A stretch of 58,420 bases of DNA from an uncultured Lachnospiraceae bacterium (GCA_937885345.1 CAKZZH010000061.1:1-58420); one strand, 5' to 3'; positions 8,521 to 17,398 are shown, numbered from the stretch's first letter. Made by a program: numbers and translations. The notes: generated by a model not told the origin, from the letters alone.

Positions 8521-8580
8521 GTCCATATACTTGTTTTTGGGGGAGGTTATGTGGTATTGTATCATTCGGAGGCTAATGAG

Positions 8581-9009
8581 ATGATTGAGCTGCGTGAAAA
8601 TGTTCTTGATACCGACACTTATCTGATGCTGAGGGCGCAGGTCGGTTGGAAGACTTTAAGCCGTAATCAGGCTGATAAATCGGTTGCCAATTGCTTGTAC
8701 AACCTGGTCGCTTACGAGGACGGCGTGCCGGTCGGTATGGGAAGAGTTGTGGGCGATGGTGCGGTCGTATGTTACATACAGGACCTGGTTGTAATACCTT
8801 CCTCAAGAAGAAAAAATATCGGAGGAAGCATCCTTGACGGACTCAGGAATTATGTTATTTCCATCACAGAGCCGGGAACGACTATGATGCTTTGCCTTAT
8901 GTGCGCAAAGGGACGTGAGAAATTCTATCTCGACCACGGCTTCACTGCCAGACCTACGGACAATCTCGGCCCCGGTATGATAACCTATCTTGACCGCCCG
9001 GCGGACTGA
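8581..9009 (+). CDS. GNAT-family N-acetyltransferase
   Basis: 142 residues. ATG at 8581 is chosen because GGAGG sits 8 bp upstream and the protein then starts MIELRENVLDT like other GNAT proteins; longer reading runs into the terminator at 8479-8520. The acetyl-CoA pyrophosphate loop is seen as SSRRKNIGGSIL (motif A, Q/RxxGxG/A-like), preceded by the strand IQDLVVIP; motif B contains KFYLDHGF. The substrate is not predictable. A GTG at 8551 with GGGGGAGG upstream is a possible alternative start. Confidence 0.8.
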   Translation: MIELRENVLDTDTYLMLRAQVGWKTLSRNQADKSVANCLYNLVAYEDGVPVGMGRVVGDGAVVCYIQDLVVIPSSRRKNIGGSILDGLRNYVISITEPGTTMMLCLMCAKGREKFYLDHGFTARPTDNLGPGMITYLDRPAD

Positions 9010-9010
9010 T

Positions 9011-9142
9011 GTGATCGGACTGACGTCGATTATATGGGCCGGATTTAAGCCTCTTAAGAGACTGAGAAGCAGGAGAAATATTGACTATTACAGATTTTAT
9101 ACAGAGAAATGGGCCGACAAGCTCGGCCGTGTGAGAAACTAA
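9011..9142 (+). CDS. Possible small basic protein
   Basis: 43 codons from GTG at 9011, overlapping no neighbour and filling the gap between the acetyltransferase stop and the ribosome site of the ABC gene. The product starts MIGLTSIIWAGF and is rich in Arg, Lys and aromatic residues. Codon use resembles the neighbours (AAG, CTT, GGA). There is no clear ribosome site; translation could be coupled to the acetyltransferase, whose stop is 1 bp away. It matches no family I know, and could be chance. Confidence 0.35.
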   Translation: MIGLTSIIWAGFKPLKRLRSRRNIDYYRFYTEKWADKLGRVRN

Positions 9143-9155
9143 GGAGGGAGTTAAA

Positions 9156-10157
9156 ATGCTGGAATGTATCGATGTTGTTAAGGATTATTCAGCAGTAAGA
9201 GCGGTTGACAGCGTAAATGTCAAGATTGAGCCGGGCAGAATTTATGCAATGCTCGGACCTAACGGAAGTGGTAAGACCACTCTTATGAAGATGATCGTGG
9301 GACTTATCAAGCCCACAAGGGGTGAAATTCTTTTGGACGGAGTGCCTATCGGCCGCACGACCAAGGCCGATATCTGTTATATGCCTACCGAGAATTATTT
9401 CTATTCATACATGAAGGTGGACGATGTAGCCGAATTCTATGAGGATTTCTACAAGGATTTCGATCGTAGTGTATTTTATACTATGCTCGATAAAATGGAC
9501 CTGTATTTTATGGGCAAGGTTAAGGAAATGTCGACCGGTATGCTTGCAAAACTTAAGGTTGCGGTCGCAATGTCCCGTAATTCCAAGATAATTATGCTTG
9601 ATGAGCCGCTTAATGGTATTGACCTTATTGCAAGAGATTATGTCACAAGGGCGATACTTGACAGGATAAACGGCGATAAGACGGTAATTGTATCGAGTCA
9701 CCTCGTGGATGAACTTGATCCGGTTGTTACCGGAGCACTTTTTATGAAGAACGGTAAAATGGTTCTTGCCGGAGATTCCGATGTTTTGAGAAGAGAAAGC
9801 GGAAAGAACCTTGTTGAGCTGTACAGAAGCATATACGGATATTCGGGAATTGATTATCAGGATCCTTCGCTTCAGGGTACATATACACAGATGAGTCCGG
9901 GAGCAGGTGCGATGTACGGAGGACAGCCTATGTATAATCAGAACGGTCAGCTTATGTACGGTGGACAGCCCTTGTTTGATGCAAACGGTAATCCTGTTTA
10001 CGCGCAGCCTCAGCAGATGCATCAGCCCTATGCTCAGACGCCTACTCAGCAGGCACCTCAGGGAACGCAGCCGTACAACGGTGATATTTACGGAGCATCA
10101 CCTTATGTTCAGAGCAATGTAAATAATGAGAACAAAGGAGGTAACGCTGATGCTTAA
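9156..10157 (+). CDS. ABC transporter ATP-binding protein with Gln/Tyr-rich tail
   Basis: 333 residues. The ABC domain (1-220) has Walker A GPNGSGKTT, a divergent signature MSTGMLAKLK (S-T-G instead of LSGGQ), Walker B IIMLDEPL and the switch His in VSSHLVDE. This divergent signature is typical of small exporters of the GntR-linked YtrB/BcrA kind. After the core comes a tail of about 110 residues rich in Gln, Tyr, Gly, Pro and Asn with a duplicated YGGQP...NG unit. AAGGAGGGAG precedes the ATG. The permease gene overlaps the end by 8 bp. The exported substrate is unknown. Confidence 0.9.
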   Translation: MLECIDVVKDYSAVRAVDSVNVKIEPGRIYAMLGPNGSGKTTLMKMIVGLIKPTRGEILLDGVPIGRTTKADICYMPTENYFYSYMKVDDVAEFYEDFYKDFDRSVFYTMLDKMDLYFMGKVKEMSTGMLAKLKVAVAMSRNSKIIMLDEPLNGIDLIARDYVTRAILDRINGDKTVIVSSHLVDELDPVVTGALFMKNGKMVLAGDSDVLRRESGKNLVELYRSIYGYSGIDYQDPSLQGTYTQMSPGAGAMYGGQPMYNQNGQLMYGGQPLFDANGNPVYAQPQQMHQPYAQTPTQQAPQGTQPYNGDIYGASPYVQSNVNNENKGGNADA

Positions 10158-10929
10158 GCTTATTAAATACGAACTTAAGAAGGATATGATCCTTTATATT
10201 ATTCTGTTCGGAGCGCTTTTTACACTTGAACTTGTAATGCTTTTGTCCTGTCTCGGAAGCAAGGAATGGGTGGCGGCAATGTGGCTCTTTGTATGTGCCG
10301 GTGCCATTAATGCGGTGATCACCTTTGTAATGATCTACAGTGTAATATCCTACAGCAGGCTGATAGGATCTAAAGCGAGCTACTTAACCTTTATGACGCC
10401 AAACAGTGCAGCGAAGATAATCGGTGCCAAGTACATCTGTCTATACACATCGGTAATCATCGCATCGGTGCTTTTGTTTCTCTTTGTATTTCTTGATGTT
10501 AAGGTTTATATCAGCAATTTTAAAATAGCCGATAACATCCTTGAAGGACTGGATTGGATCTTTGGTTTATACTGGGGTAAAACGGTAGCAGATCTTGTCG
10601 GAAGCGCGGTTGTAATATTAATCGTAATATGGCTTATGGCTTTTGCGATCATCGCGATTGCCTTTTTCGGAGTTACATTAAGTACAACGCTTCTTGCAAA
10701 CAAGAGAGGCAAGGGCGGTCTGTCGGCTGCTTTTATAATCGGTTTCTGGATCATCTGTGGGGTAATTGCCAGAAATCTTCCGACCATTGACAGTTTTATT
10801 AAATCGGGAGATTATTCGGTCGGTGCCGGTGTACTTTCCAATCTGCCAAGAATTACTTTTGCGATACTTCTTATAGCAGGAAGTTTTATCGGATCTAGTG
10901 CACTTCTTGAAAAGAAACTCAGTTTGTAA
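10150..10929 (+). CDS. ABC-2 type permease of the exporter
   Basis: 259 residues from ATG 10150, which has AAAGGAGG at the right distance and overlaps the ATPase gene by 8 bp. Six hydrophobic segments are visible (about 15-35, 45-65, 95-115, 140-170, 190-210 and 230-250). MLKLIKYELKKD is a typical ABC-2 permease N-terminus. It should form the membrane partner of the ATPase encoded just upstream. No specific family assigned. Confidence 0.8.
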   Translation: MLKLIKYELKKDMILYIILFGALFTLELVMLLSCLGSKEWVAAMWLFVCAGAINAVITFVMIYSVISYSRLIGSKASYLTFMTPNSAAKIIGAKYICLYTSVIIASVLLFLFVFLDVKVYISNFKIADNILEGLDWIFGLYWGKTVADLVGSAVVILIVIWLMAFAIIAIAFFGVTLSTTLLANKRGKGGLSAAFIIGFWIICGVIARNLPTIDSFIKSGDYSVGAGVLSNLPRITFAILLIAGSFIGSSALLEKKLSL

Positions 10930-10951
10930 GTATTTTAACTCGGAGCAGAGC

Positions 10952-11431
10952 ATGGATGCAGAATTAAGGAAAAAAGAAAGTGTGCTTTTCTACAGTGGGA
11001 TGGCGCTTATAGTATTTACCATCTGGTCTGTTACCAAGACCATTATCGCAGGTGTTGTAAACCCGGCTGAATTGAAGGGACTGTTTACGGATATAGTAGG
11101 TTATCAGGAACGCAGGATTTATTTTCTGATCGCGATGGTCATATATGCTGTTGTTGTTGCTGTAGAAATTGTTTTTCATTTTTATATAGGGATTTCATCG
11201 ATCAAGGACAGCAGGGGAGAGTCCAAGAGTATAGTCTATATAATTGTTGCATTCATTTTCTTGCTGCTTAATATTGTGGTGATCGTTTATACATATTTTA
11301 TTGACAGGATTGAGCATTTTGGAATGAACGAGTTTGCCTCGCTTATTATCGATGCTACTTCATTGTATATATTGGTTGAGATAGTTATCTCAGGCTTTCA
11401 AATACGATCCATACGAAAGAAAACAGCTTAG
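10952..11431 (+). CDS. Four-helix membrane protein of unknown function
   Basis: 159 residues from ATG 10952 with GGAG-type site 23 bp after the permease stop. Four hydrophobic segments (about 10-30, 50-75, 85-110 and 120-145) and a basic C-terminus RSIRKKTA. It probably belongs to the same operon as the ABC exporter, with the next gene 11 bp downstream. I do not recognise a family. Confidence 0.7.
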   Translation: MDAELRKKESVLFYSGMALIVFTIWSVTKTIIAGVVNPAELKGLFTDIVGYQERRIYFLIAMVIYAVVVAVEIVFHFYIGISSIKDSRGESKSIVYIIVAFIFLLLNIVVIVYTYFIDRIEHFGMNEFASLIIDATSLYILVEIVISGFQIRSIRKKTA

Positions 11432-11442
11432 CGGGAGGAGAT

Positions 11443-12576
11443 ATGCAGGAAGACTTTCATTATTATGCTACATACTGCGCTGCCTACCTGGCCGGATTTT
11501 CTCCCGAAGAAGCTCTTGAAATCGGTTATGCCGCGGCATATGTCGACTTCTGTACGGCGACAATGCTTAAGAGGCTTAAAGCTCCTATCTCTGCTGCAAC
11601 AACACAGATGAATATGGAGATAGCCGATGCGAGAACCGATATAATCGGACTTATGGATATTACAAGAATTTGGGCGTCTTTTCATTTTCTCCCATACGAT
11701 CTGTATGCTGAGAAGGCCCATTGTTCCAAACGTTATTTACACAGATACAGACTGATCTGCAATTCGAACGGAGATCTTCTTGTTGATACCGTAATGCTCG
11801 CCAAGGGAAGGTCACTTCCTGCGATGGGCCTTGCGATGCATGTGCTTGCGGACACCTGGGCACATAAATATTTTGCGGGTACAACTTCGACCGTTATCAA
11901 TTCTCCCACGCATTTTATCGATCTTAACAGAAATACCAAAATAGAATTCCATCACAGTTCAAGTAAGGCGGATAACCTTGAGGCCGGTGTGTATAATAAT
12001 GCATTTTACACTATGTCCGAGACGTCGATATTCAGTCTTGGTCACGGAAGGGCGGGGCATATTCCGGATTACGGTTATATGCGTTACTCATTTATGCCTT
12101 CGTGGGCGGATTACCGCATATTTGTTAAGGACAATCCTTCGGACTATTATAGCGCTTTTTGTCAGATGCTCTATGCGCTCATATTTTATCATGACGGAGG
12201 AAACTTTGAAAAGGACCGGTATGCCGAGGATGTGGCCGAGCCCTACCGAAATGATATTATGACTATAATCAACACTCAGGCTCTGATGGTAAATGATGAG
12301 TGGCGTGAATTTGCGATCAGACTTACCGGATTCGACCCGGGGTTTTTTGATATTTTACGGTATAACGACGAATATATTAACGCATCGGAGGAGAAGAAGG
12401 ACGATACTTTTCTCGGTAAATTCATAATTGCGGCACTTGCCCAGAAGAGTATGGTTACCGCTAAAATATTCCAGTCGGGCAATCCTCTTGCGGGCTATTC
12501 GATAGATTATAATCTTAAAGGTCTCAAAGGGATCAAGGACTTTTGGAAGATCATAGATCTGTACAAGGAGCAGTAG
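11443..12576 (+). CDS. DUF6765-like protein (possible zinc hydrolase fold)
   Basis: 377 residues, no membrane segment. MQEDFHYYATYCAAYLAGF and the phrase HVLADTWAHKYFAG recall DUF6765 proteins, whose His/Asp pattern resembles zinc-dependent phospholipase C-like folds. Other His-containing stretches are FHHSSS, LGHGRAGHIPDYGYMRYS and YHDGGN. The catalytic role is inference from this pattern only. RBS GGGAGGAG precedes the ATG and the next gene starts 1 bp after its stop, so it is part of the same run of genes. Confidence 0.6.
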   Translation: MQEDFHYYATYCAAYLAGFSPEEALEIGYAAAYVDFCTATMLKRLKAPISAATTQMNMEIADARTDIIGLMDITRIWASFHFLPYDLYAEKAHCSKRYLHRYRLICNSNGDLLVDTVMLAKGRSLPAMGLAMHVLADTWAHKYFAGTTSTVINSPTHFIDLNRNTKIEFHHSSSKADNLEAGVYNNAFYTMSETSIFSLGHGRAGHIPDYGYMRYSFMPSWADYRIFVKDNPSDYYSAFCQMLYALIFYHDGGNFEKDRYAEDVAEPYRNDIMTIINTQALMVNDEWREFAIRLTGFDPGFFDILRYNDEYINASEEKKDDTFLGKFIIAALAQKSMVTAKIFQSGNPLAGYSIDYNLKGLKGIKDFWKIIDLYKEQ

Positions 12577-12577
12577 T

Positions 12578-13111
12578 ATGGGCAGTGTAAGACGAGCAAT
12601 GTACTTTATAACGGGGCTTGGAATGGTTGCCGGAGGCATACTGTCGGTTGTTTTGCCTGAGGTGGCTGTCTCTGTAATTCTGCTGGTTTTGAGGCTTTGG
12701 CTCACGCTTGCCGGAATAAGGTACATTATGTATTACATATCGATGGCAAGGCATATGGTGGACGGAATATATGTCCTATATAAAGGCATTTTTCTATTTG
12801 ATATCGGCATTTTCTCACTTTGGTTTGATAATCTGCCGCCTCTGTATGCAATGATGTTCCTCGTGTTCAACCTTGCGTTTGCGGGAGGAATTGATGTTTT
12901 GCGCGCAAACGAGCAAAGAAGACTGGAGGTTTCGGATTGGCTTTTTAAAATGCTCTTCGGAATTTTTCAAATTCTGATCGCTTTTACCTGTTTCTTTTTT
13001 CTTAATTCCGTAAGGGCTGTTACCATTGTTTACGGCATCGGCCTCGGATATTCGGGAATCGTAAGGATCATTCTGGCTTTCAGAAGAAGAGCCATTGTAT
13101 ATACCCAGTAA
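12578..13111 (+). CDS. HdeD/DUF308-like membrane protein
   Basis: 177 residues with six short hydrophobic helices arranged as three pairs, the pattern of HdeD/DUF308 proteins: GLGMVAGGILSVVLPE and GIGLGYSGIVRIILAF are repeat-like pairs. HdeD is linked to acid resistance in Escherichia coli; the role in Clostridia is unknown. It begins one base after the previous stop and ends one base before the next gene's ATG, so translation looks coupled. Confidence 0.7.
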   Translation: MGSVRRAMYFITGLGMVAGGILSVVLPEVAVSVILLVLRLWLTLAGIRYIMYYISMARHMVDGIYVLYKGIFLFDIGIFSLWFDNLPPLYAMMFLVFNLAFAGGIDVLRANEQRRLEVSDWLFKMLFGIFQILIAFTCFFFLNSVRAVTIVYGIGLGYSGIVRIILAFRRRAIVYTQ

Positions 13112-13112
13112 T

Positions 13113-13994
13113 ATGAAAAGATTATCACAGTTTCTTCAAGAAGAATTTTCGCAGAAAATCTATCGTCTGTCACTTTCATCGGGTTGCACCTGCCCCAACC
13201 GTGACGGTAAAATATCCTACGGGGGCTGTACCTTCTGCTCAGAGGGCGGCTCCGGTGAGTTTGCTGCACCCTTTATGAGTCTCGATAAACAGATTGAGGA
13301 TGCCAAAAAGAGAATTGCATCCAAGACCGGAGCAGACAAATATATCGCGTATTTTCAGTCCTTTACAGGAACCTACGACAGTGCTGACCGGCTTTATAAA
13401 CTGTATTATGAAGCGATCACTCGTGATGATATTGTTGCGCTCTCCATAGGGACAAGACCCGACTGCCTGGACGATGATATTCTGGAAATGTTGGGGAAAC
13501 TTAATACGATCAAAACTGTATGGATCGAACTGGGGCTTCAGACAGTACATGAGGAAACCGCGTTGCGCATAAACCGCGGATATACTCTTGATGTTTTCGA
13601 AAAAGCATACCGTGACCTTAAAAACCTCGGAATTACCGTTATCGTTCATGTTATCTTCGGTCTTCCGGGCGAGAGTGAAGAGGATATGCTTGAAACGGCA
13701 CGGTATCTTGCAAATCTTGATCCGATGCTTGACGGCGTCAAACTTCAGAATCTCCAGATACTTAAAGGAACCGAAATCGGCCGGCAGTACATTGAAAGTC
13801 CATTTTATGTTATGAGCCTTCAAGAGTATGCACAGCTGATCGCAAAATGTGATAAAATATTCCCTGAGAGTACCGTCCTTCACCGAATGACCGGGGATGG
13901 GCCGAGAAGCCTCCTTATCGAGCCGAAATGGAGCCTTGATAAGAAGAGAGTTTTAAATACGATTAACGCTTACCTAGATGGAAGAACAGTATGA
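13113..13994 (+). CDS. TIGR01212-family radical SAM protein (YhcC/YtqA-like)
   Basis: 293 residues from ATG 13113. Cys27, Cys39 and Cys42 in CPNRDGKISYGGCTFC are the likely [4Fe-4S]/SAM ligands, with Cys25 next to them; the long spacing before CxxC is the hallmark of TIGR01212. Downstream motifs GTRPDCLDDD and GLQTVHEETALRINRG are typical of the Elp3-like radical SAM core. The substrate of this family is not established to my knowledge. It overlaps holA by 4 bp (ATGA), so it is translated together with the replication gene. Confidence 0.9.
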   Translation: MKRLSQFLQEEFSQKIYRLSLSSGCTCPNRDGKISYGGCTFCSEGGSGEFAAPFMSLDKQIEDAKKRIASKTGADKYIAYFQSFTGTYDSADRLYKLYYEAITRDDIVALSIGTRPDCLDDDILEMLGKLNTIKTVWIELGLQTVHEETALRINRGYTLDVFEKAYRDLKNLGITVIVHVIFGLPGESEEDMLETARYLANLDPMLDGVKLQNLQILKGTEIGRQYIESPFYVMSLQEYAQLIAKCDKIFPESTVLHRMTGDGPRSLLIEPKWSLDKKRVLNTINAYLDGRTV

Positions 13995-14992
13995 AAACAA
14001 TAAGACAGCATATTCGGGACCAAGAATTTAAGAACGTATACCTTCTGTACGGCGATCAGCCCTATCTGATCAGTCGTTATAAAATGATGCTCAAGGACGC
14101 CATCTGCACCGAAGAAACGATGAATTACACTTATTACGAGGGCAAGGATATTTCTGTAAAAGAATTATTGCAGACGCTTATGACCCCGCCGTTTTTTACG
14201 GAGAGAAGGCTTGTGATAGTGGAAAACTGCGGGTATTTTAAGAAGAGTGCGGATGAAATAGTGGAGGGCCTTAAGAAGGCCGCGCCTACGAGCTATGTTA
14301 TATTTGTTGATAATGAGATTGACAAGCGAAACAAACTCTTTAAATATGTTTCCGCGAACGGATACGCTGCCGAACTAAAAGCCCCGACCGAGCGTGATAT
14401 TATGGTCTGGCTTAGCGGCGAGATACGCAAAGCCGGTTGCAAAGTAAGCGAAGATACGCTTAAATATTTTATCGCAATGACCGGTGATGACATGAACACG
14501 ATGATGTGTGAACTTATGAAGCTTATCGGTTATGTAGGGAATGGCAACGTCATTACGGAAGAAGCGATCGACAGGATCTGCATTAAGCAGGCCGAGGCCA
14601 AGGTCTTCGATATGATCGACAGAGTTGCTGAGGGCGATAGGAACGAGGCTCTTAAGCAATACAAGGATCTTATTGATGCCAAGGAAGAACCGATCGGCAT
14701 TCTCGCACTGATAAGCAGGCATTACGGAATACTTTACAATGTAAAATCGTTGCTTGACGGCGGGTATTCCTCAGCGTCGATCTGCGACAAGCTAAACTTA
14801 AGAAATTATTTTATAGGCCGATATATCAAACAGGCCGGCGGTTATTCGAGCAAGCAACTTTTCGCGATCATGGACGAGTGTGCAGAGATTGACAGGCGTC
14901 TCAAATCCGGTATGGCTCAGAAAGAATTTGAGGTTGAGACATTCATTATCAGGCTCGGTAAAATAGCCGCAGAGCGAAGCACCACACGATAG
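13991..14992 (+). CDS. holA: DNA polymerase III delta subunit
   Basis: 333 residues, normal for Gram-positive HolA. Delta is the wrench of the clamp loader and opens the beta sliding clamp. The AAA+-like N-terminal part shows NVYLLYGDQPYLI, PFFTERRLVIVEN and a degenerate nucleotide site; the middle has the EAKVFDMIDRVAEGD motif and the C-terminal collar domain ends in the FEVETFIIRL motif. In most Firmicutes holA is followed directly by rpsT; here a cellulase gene and a Fic remnant separate them by 2.5 kb. Confidence 0.92.
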   Translation: MKTIRQHIRDQEFKNVYLLYGDQPYLISRYKMMLKDAICTEETMNYTYYEGKDISVKELLQTLMTPPFFTERRLVIVENCGYFKKSADEIVEGLKKAAPTSYVIFVDNEIDKRNKLFKYVSANGYAAELKAPTERDIMVWLSGEIRKAGCKVSEDTLKYFIAMTGDDMNTMMCELMKLIGYVGNGNVITEEAIDRICIKQAEAKVFDMIDRVAEGDRNEALKQYKDLIDAKEEPIGILALISRHYGILYNVKSLLDGGYSSASICDKLNLRNYFIGRYIKQAGGYSSKQLFAIMDECAEIDRRLKSGMAQKEFEVETFIIRLGKIAAERSTTR

Positions 14993-15032
14993 ATAAGGCG
15001 CGGGGCGCCGGGTAGAGAGCAAGGAGTCAACT

Positions 15033-17009
15033 ATGGCAGAAGATGAAAAGATGAAGGATGTGGCTAACGAGGATATTTATAAAGATCCACGTTATATCGA
15101 AGAGCAAAAGAAAAAACATAAAGCAGCGGTTATTCTGATCGGTCTGGTTGCTGCGGCGTTAGTCGTGGGAGTGATCGCCTTCTTCGTTATCAGAGCGGTG
15201 GGCTTTAACAAGAATGATTCAAGAGAACAGCAAAGTACGTATTTTTCAGAAGAAACAACGGGCGAGCCGGTGACCTATGACGAGGATGAAACAACAAGCC
15301 TTGTAGCGGAAAGCACCAAGGACGATTCTCAAAAGGAAACAACCAAGAAGCCGGAGAAAGAAACCGATGAAACGGAAAGTACAGATAAGTCCGACGGAGA
15401 GGATGATACCGAGGCGGCCAATGACATGACTTCCGATGATTCGGGCAATTCCGGTAATTCGGGTGATTCGGGTGATTCGGGTAACTCAGGTAACTCAGGT
15501 AATTCCGGTAACTCCGGCGGCGATACGACTCAGCCCACTACGGCAAACGGTTCAGCATCCGGAGGTTCTGCCGTAGTACCTGTAACAGAGTCCGGAACAC
15601 CGTTTGATAATCACGGAAGACTAAGCGTCTCCGGCGTTGATATTGTTGATGCAAACGGTGCCAAATATCAGCTCAAAGGAATATCCACACACGGAATACA
15701 GTGGTTTCCTCAATATGTCAATAAAGCGGCATTCCAGACTTTAAGAGATAACTGGGGTGCAAATATTGTAAGACTTGCAATGTATACGGGAGAAGGCGGT
15801 TATTGCTCCGGCAGCGACAAAGCCACTCTTGAAGCACTTATAGATAAAGGGGTACAGGCTGCCACTGAACTTGGAATGTATGTAATCATCGATTGGCATG
15901 TGCTTAACGACGGTAAAGGAAGCGTTGAAGAATTCTTCCATACAACCCAGGCGATCGATTTCTTCGGAAGAATGGCTCAGAAATACGGCAGCTATGGAAA
16001 TGTTATTTATGAGATCTGTAATGAGCCGAACGGGATCAACTGGAGCTGGGTTAAGGAGTATGCCGATAAAGTGATTCCTGCCATAAGACAGTATGACAAA
16101 ACGGGAATTATTATTTGCGGAACGCCTACATGGTCACAGGATGTGGACGTGGTTGCGTCAAATCCTGTCGCACAGCCGGCCAATGTAATGTATGCACTTC
16201 ATTTCTATGCTGCAACACATGGCGATTGGATCAGGCGGAAACTTGTAACTGCAAGAAATGCGGGAACTCCCGTATTTGTATCGGAGTTCTCGATATGTGA
16301 TGCATCCGGTAACGGCGGAATTGATTACACATCTGCGACGGCATGGAAGAATCTTATAAACCAGTATAATGTTTCATACTGTTCATGGAGTCTTTGCAAT
16401 AAGGCGGAGACATCCGCGCTTATCAGCTCAGGCACCGGCAAGACTTCATCCTGGACGGAAAGCGAACTTTCCGCAGCCGGCAAATGGATAAGAGAAATGA
16501 TCCTTAACGGCGCCGCAGCAGGAGCAATCCCTGATGCAAGTACGATCACGGATTCATCATCTTCAGGCTCCTCGTCCGACAACGCCGGTTCTTCATCCGG
16601 TAATTCCGGACAATCTGCGGAAGAAGTGTCAAGGCAGGCAGCGCAGGAGGCTTCAAGGCAGGCAGAGCAGGAAGCGCAACAAGCAGAGGAGGCATCAAGA
16701 CAGGCTGCAAGAGATGCGGCAACAACACAGAGCGTAAATGTTACCGGTACAGTTAATGGTGCAACATATACGATAAGTGGAAGCGGCGGCTGGTATAGTG
16801 AGGATAAGTATTTTATACAACTCGGTATCACAATATCCGGAACTTTAACTGAGTCAGATGAAATAGTATTACAGGTTCCTGCCGGGACAACAGTTGATAA
16901 TATATGGTGTGCTGAGGCAAGTGTGGAAGGTACATCGTTGATAATTAAGAATATTGCATCAAATCCCGGAATGATAATCAAATCACCGACACCTATAAAT
17001 ATCAATTGA
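15033..17009 (+). CDS. Membrane-tethered GH5 endoglucanase
   Basis: 658 residues. A short cytoplasmic N-terminus is followed by one membrane helix (about 31-55), then an acidic Ser/Thr/Gly stalk (about 60-185), a glycoside hydrolase family 5 domain (about 195-490), a Ser and Ala/Gln-rich linker, and a small beta-rich C-terminal domain (about 570-658), possibly a carbohydrate-binding module. GH5 landmarks: NIVRLAMY, YVIIDWHVL, YEICNEPNG (acid/base Glu331), ALHFYAATHG and VSEFSICD (nucleophile Glu418). It should hydrolyse beta-1,4-glucan at the cell surface, held by its N-terminal anchor. AAGGAG precedes the ATG. It sits where rpsT would normally follow holA, suggesting insertion. Confidence 0.92.
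   Translation: MAEDEKMKDVANEDIYKDPRYIEEQKKKHKAAVILIGLVAAALVVGVIAFFVIRAVGFNKNDSREQQSTYFSEETTGEPVTYDEDETTSLVAESTKDDSQKETTKKPEKETDETESTDKSDGEDDTEAANDMTSDDSGNSGNSGDSGDSGNSGNSGNSGNSGGDTTQPTTANGSASGGSAVVPVTESGTPFDNHGRLSVSGVDIVDANGAKYQLKGISTHGIQWFPQYVNKAAFQTLRDNWGANIVRLAMYTGEGGYCSGSDKATLEALIDKGVQAATELGMYVIIDWHVLNDGKGSVEEFFHTTQAIDFFGRMAQKYGSYGNVIYEICNEPNGINWSWVKEYADKVIPAIRQYDKTGIIICGTPTWSQDVDVVASNPVAQPANVMYALHFYAATHGDWIRRKLVTARNAGTPVFVSEFSICDASGNGGIDYTSATAWKNLINQYNVSYCSWSLCNKAETSALISSGTGKTSSWTESELSAAGKWIREMILNGAAAGAIPDASTITDSSSSGSSSDNAGSSSGNSGQSAEEVSRQAAQEASRQAEQEAQQAEEASRQAARDAATTQSVNVTGTVNGATYTISGSGGWYSEDKYFIQLGITISGTLTESDEIVLQVPAGTTVDNIWCAEASVEGTSLIIKNIASNPGMIIKSPTPININ
15441..15518 (+). repeat. 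9-bp tandem repeat (NSG/DSG stalk of the cellulase)
   Basis: About eight or nine copies of a 9-bp unit encode Asn-Ser-Gly or Asp-Ser-Gly tripeptides in the stalk between the membrane anchor and the GH5 domain. In-frame unit, so the stalk length can vary without frameshift. Confidence 0.8.
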
Positions 17010-17010
17010 T

Positions 17011-17078
17011 TTGAAATAAAAGACATGAAACTACGCCTATATTTCAATTAATACTTTACTTTTTGAAATAAGCGACAT
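17011..17078 (+). repeat. Pair of 16-bp direct repeats flanking the cellulase/Fic junction
   Basis: TTGAAATAAAAGACAT (17011-17026) and TTGAAATAAGCGACAT (17063-17078) agree at 14 of 16 bases and are 52 bp apart. An ATTTCAA inverted copy of the core lies between them (17041-17047). They sit exactly between the cellulase stop and the start of the Fic remnant and may mark a recombination junction. Confidence 0.5.
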
Positions 17079-17398
17079 ATCAGTCTTTTAAGCCTTCGCC
17101 GTTGCCACCGAATCCGGAGCTTAATATAAACAGCGATATAGTAAAGAAACTGGTGGAAGCAAACAGGGATCTGGTAAGGCTCGATACGGCTGCAAAGCTC
17201 ATACCGAATGTAGAGCTTTTCATTTCCATGTATGTAAGAAAAGAAGCACTTATTTCTTCACAGATAGAAGGTACACAATGTACGCTGGATGATGTTCTTG
17301 ATCCTGAGGTTGACGGAAATACAAATCTTGATGTAGGAGATGTCATCAATTATGTGCGAGCCTGTACATATGCGATTGGCAGACTGGATGAGCAATAA
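17072..17398 (+). pseudogene. Fic-family protein remnant (N-terminal domain only)
   Basis: Reading from 17072, just after an in-frame stop, the product runs TYQSFKPSPLPPNPEL and continues as the N-terminal domain of Fic/DOC proteins. YVRKEALISSQIEGTQ is the family's inhibitory helix, with the (S/T)xxxE(G/N) motif as SSQIEG. The frame ends at TAA 17396-17398 after only about 108 residues. The catalytic core HxFxxGNGRxxR is absent and there is no start codon or ribosome site at the right place (TTG 17102 is the first plausible one, inside the domain). I read it as a decayed fragment rather than a working gene. Confidence 0.75.

Noticed and set aside
8473..8580. ATG at 8473 as start of the acetyltransferase
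   Set aside because: The stretch 8479-8520 is a 12-bp-stem terminator with a U-run. GGAGG plus ATG at 8581 gives a family-like N-terminus.
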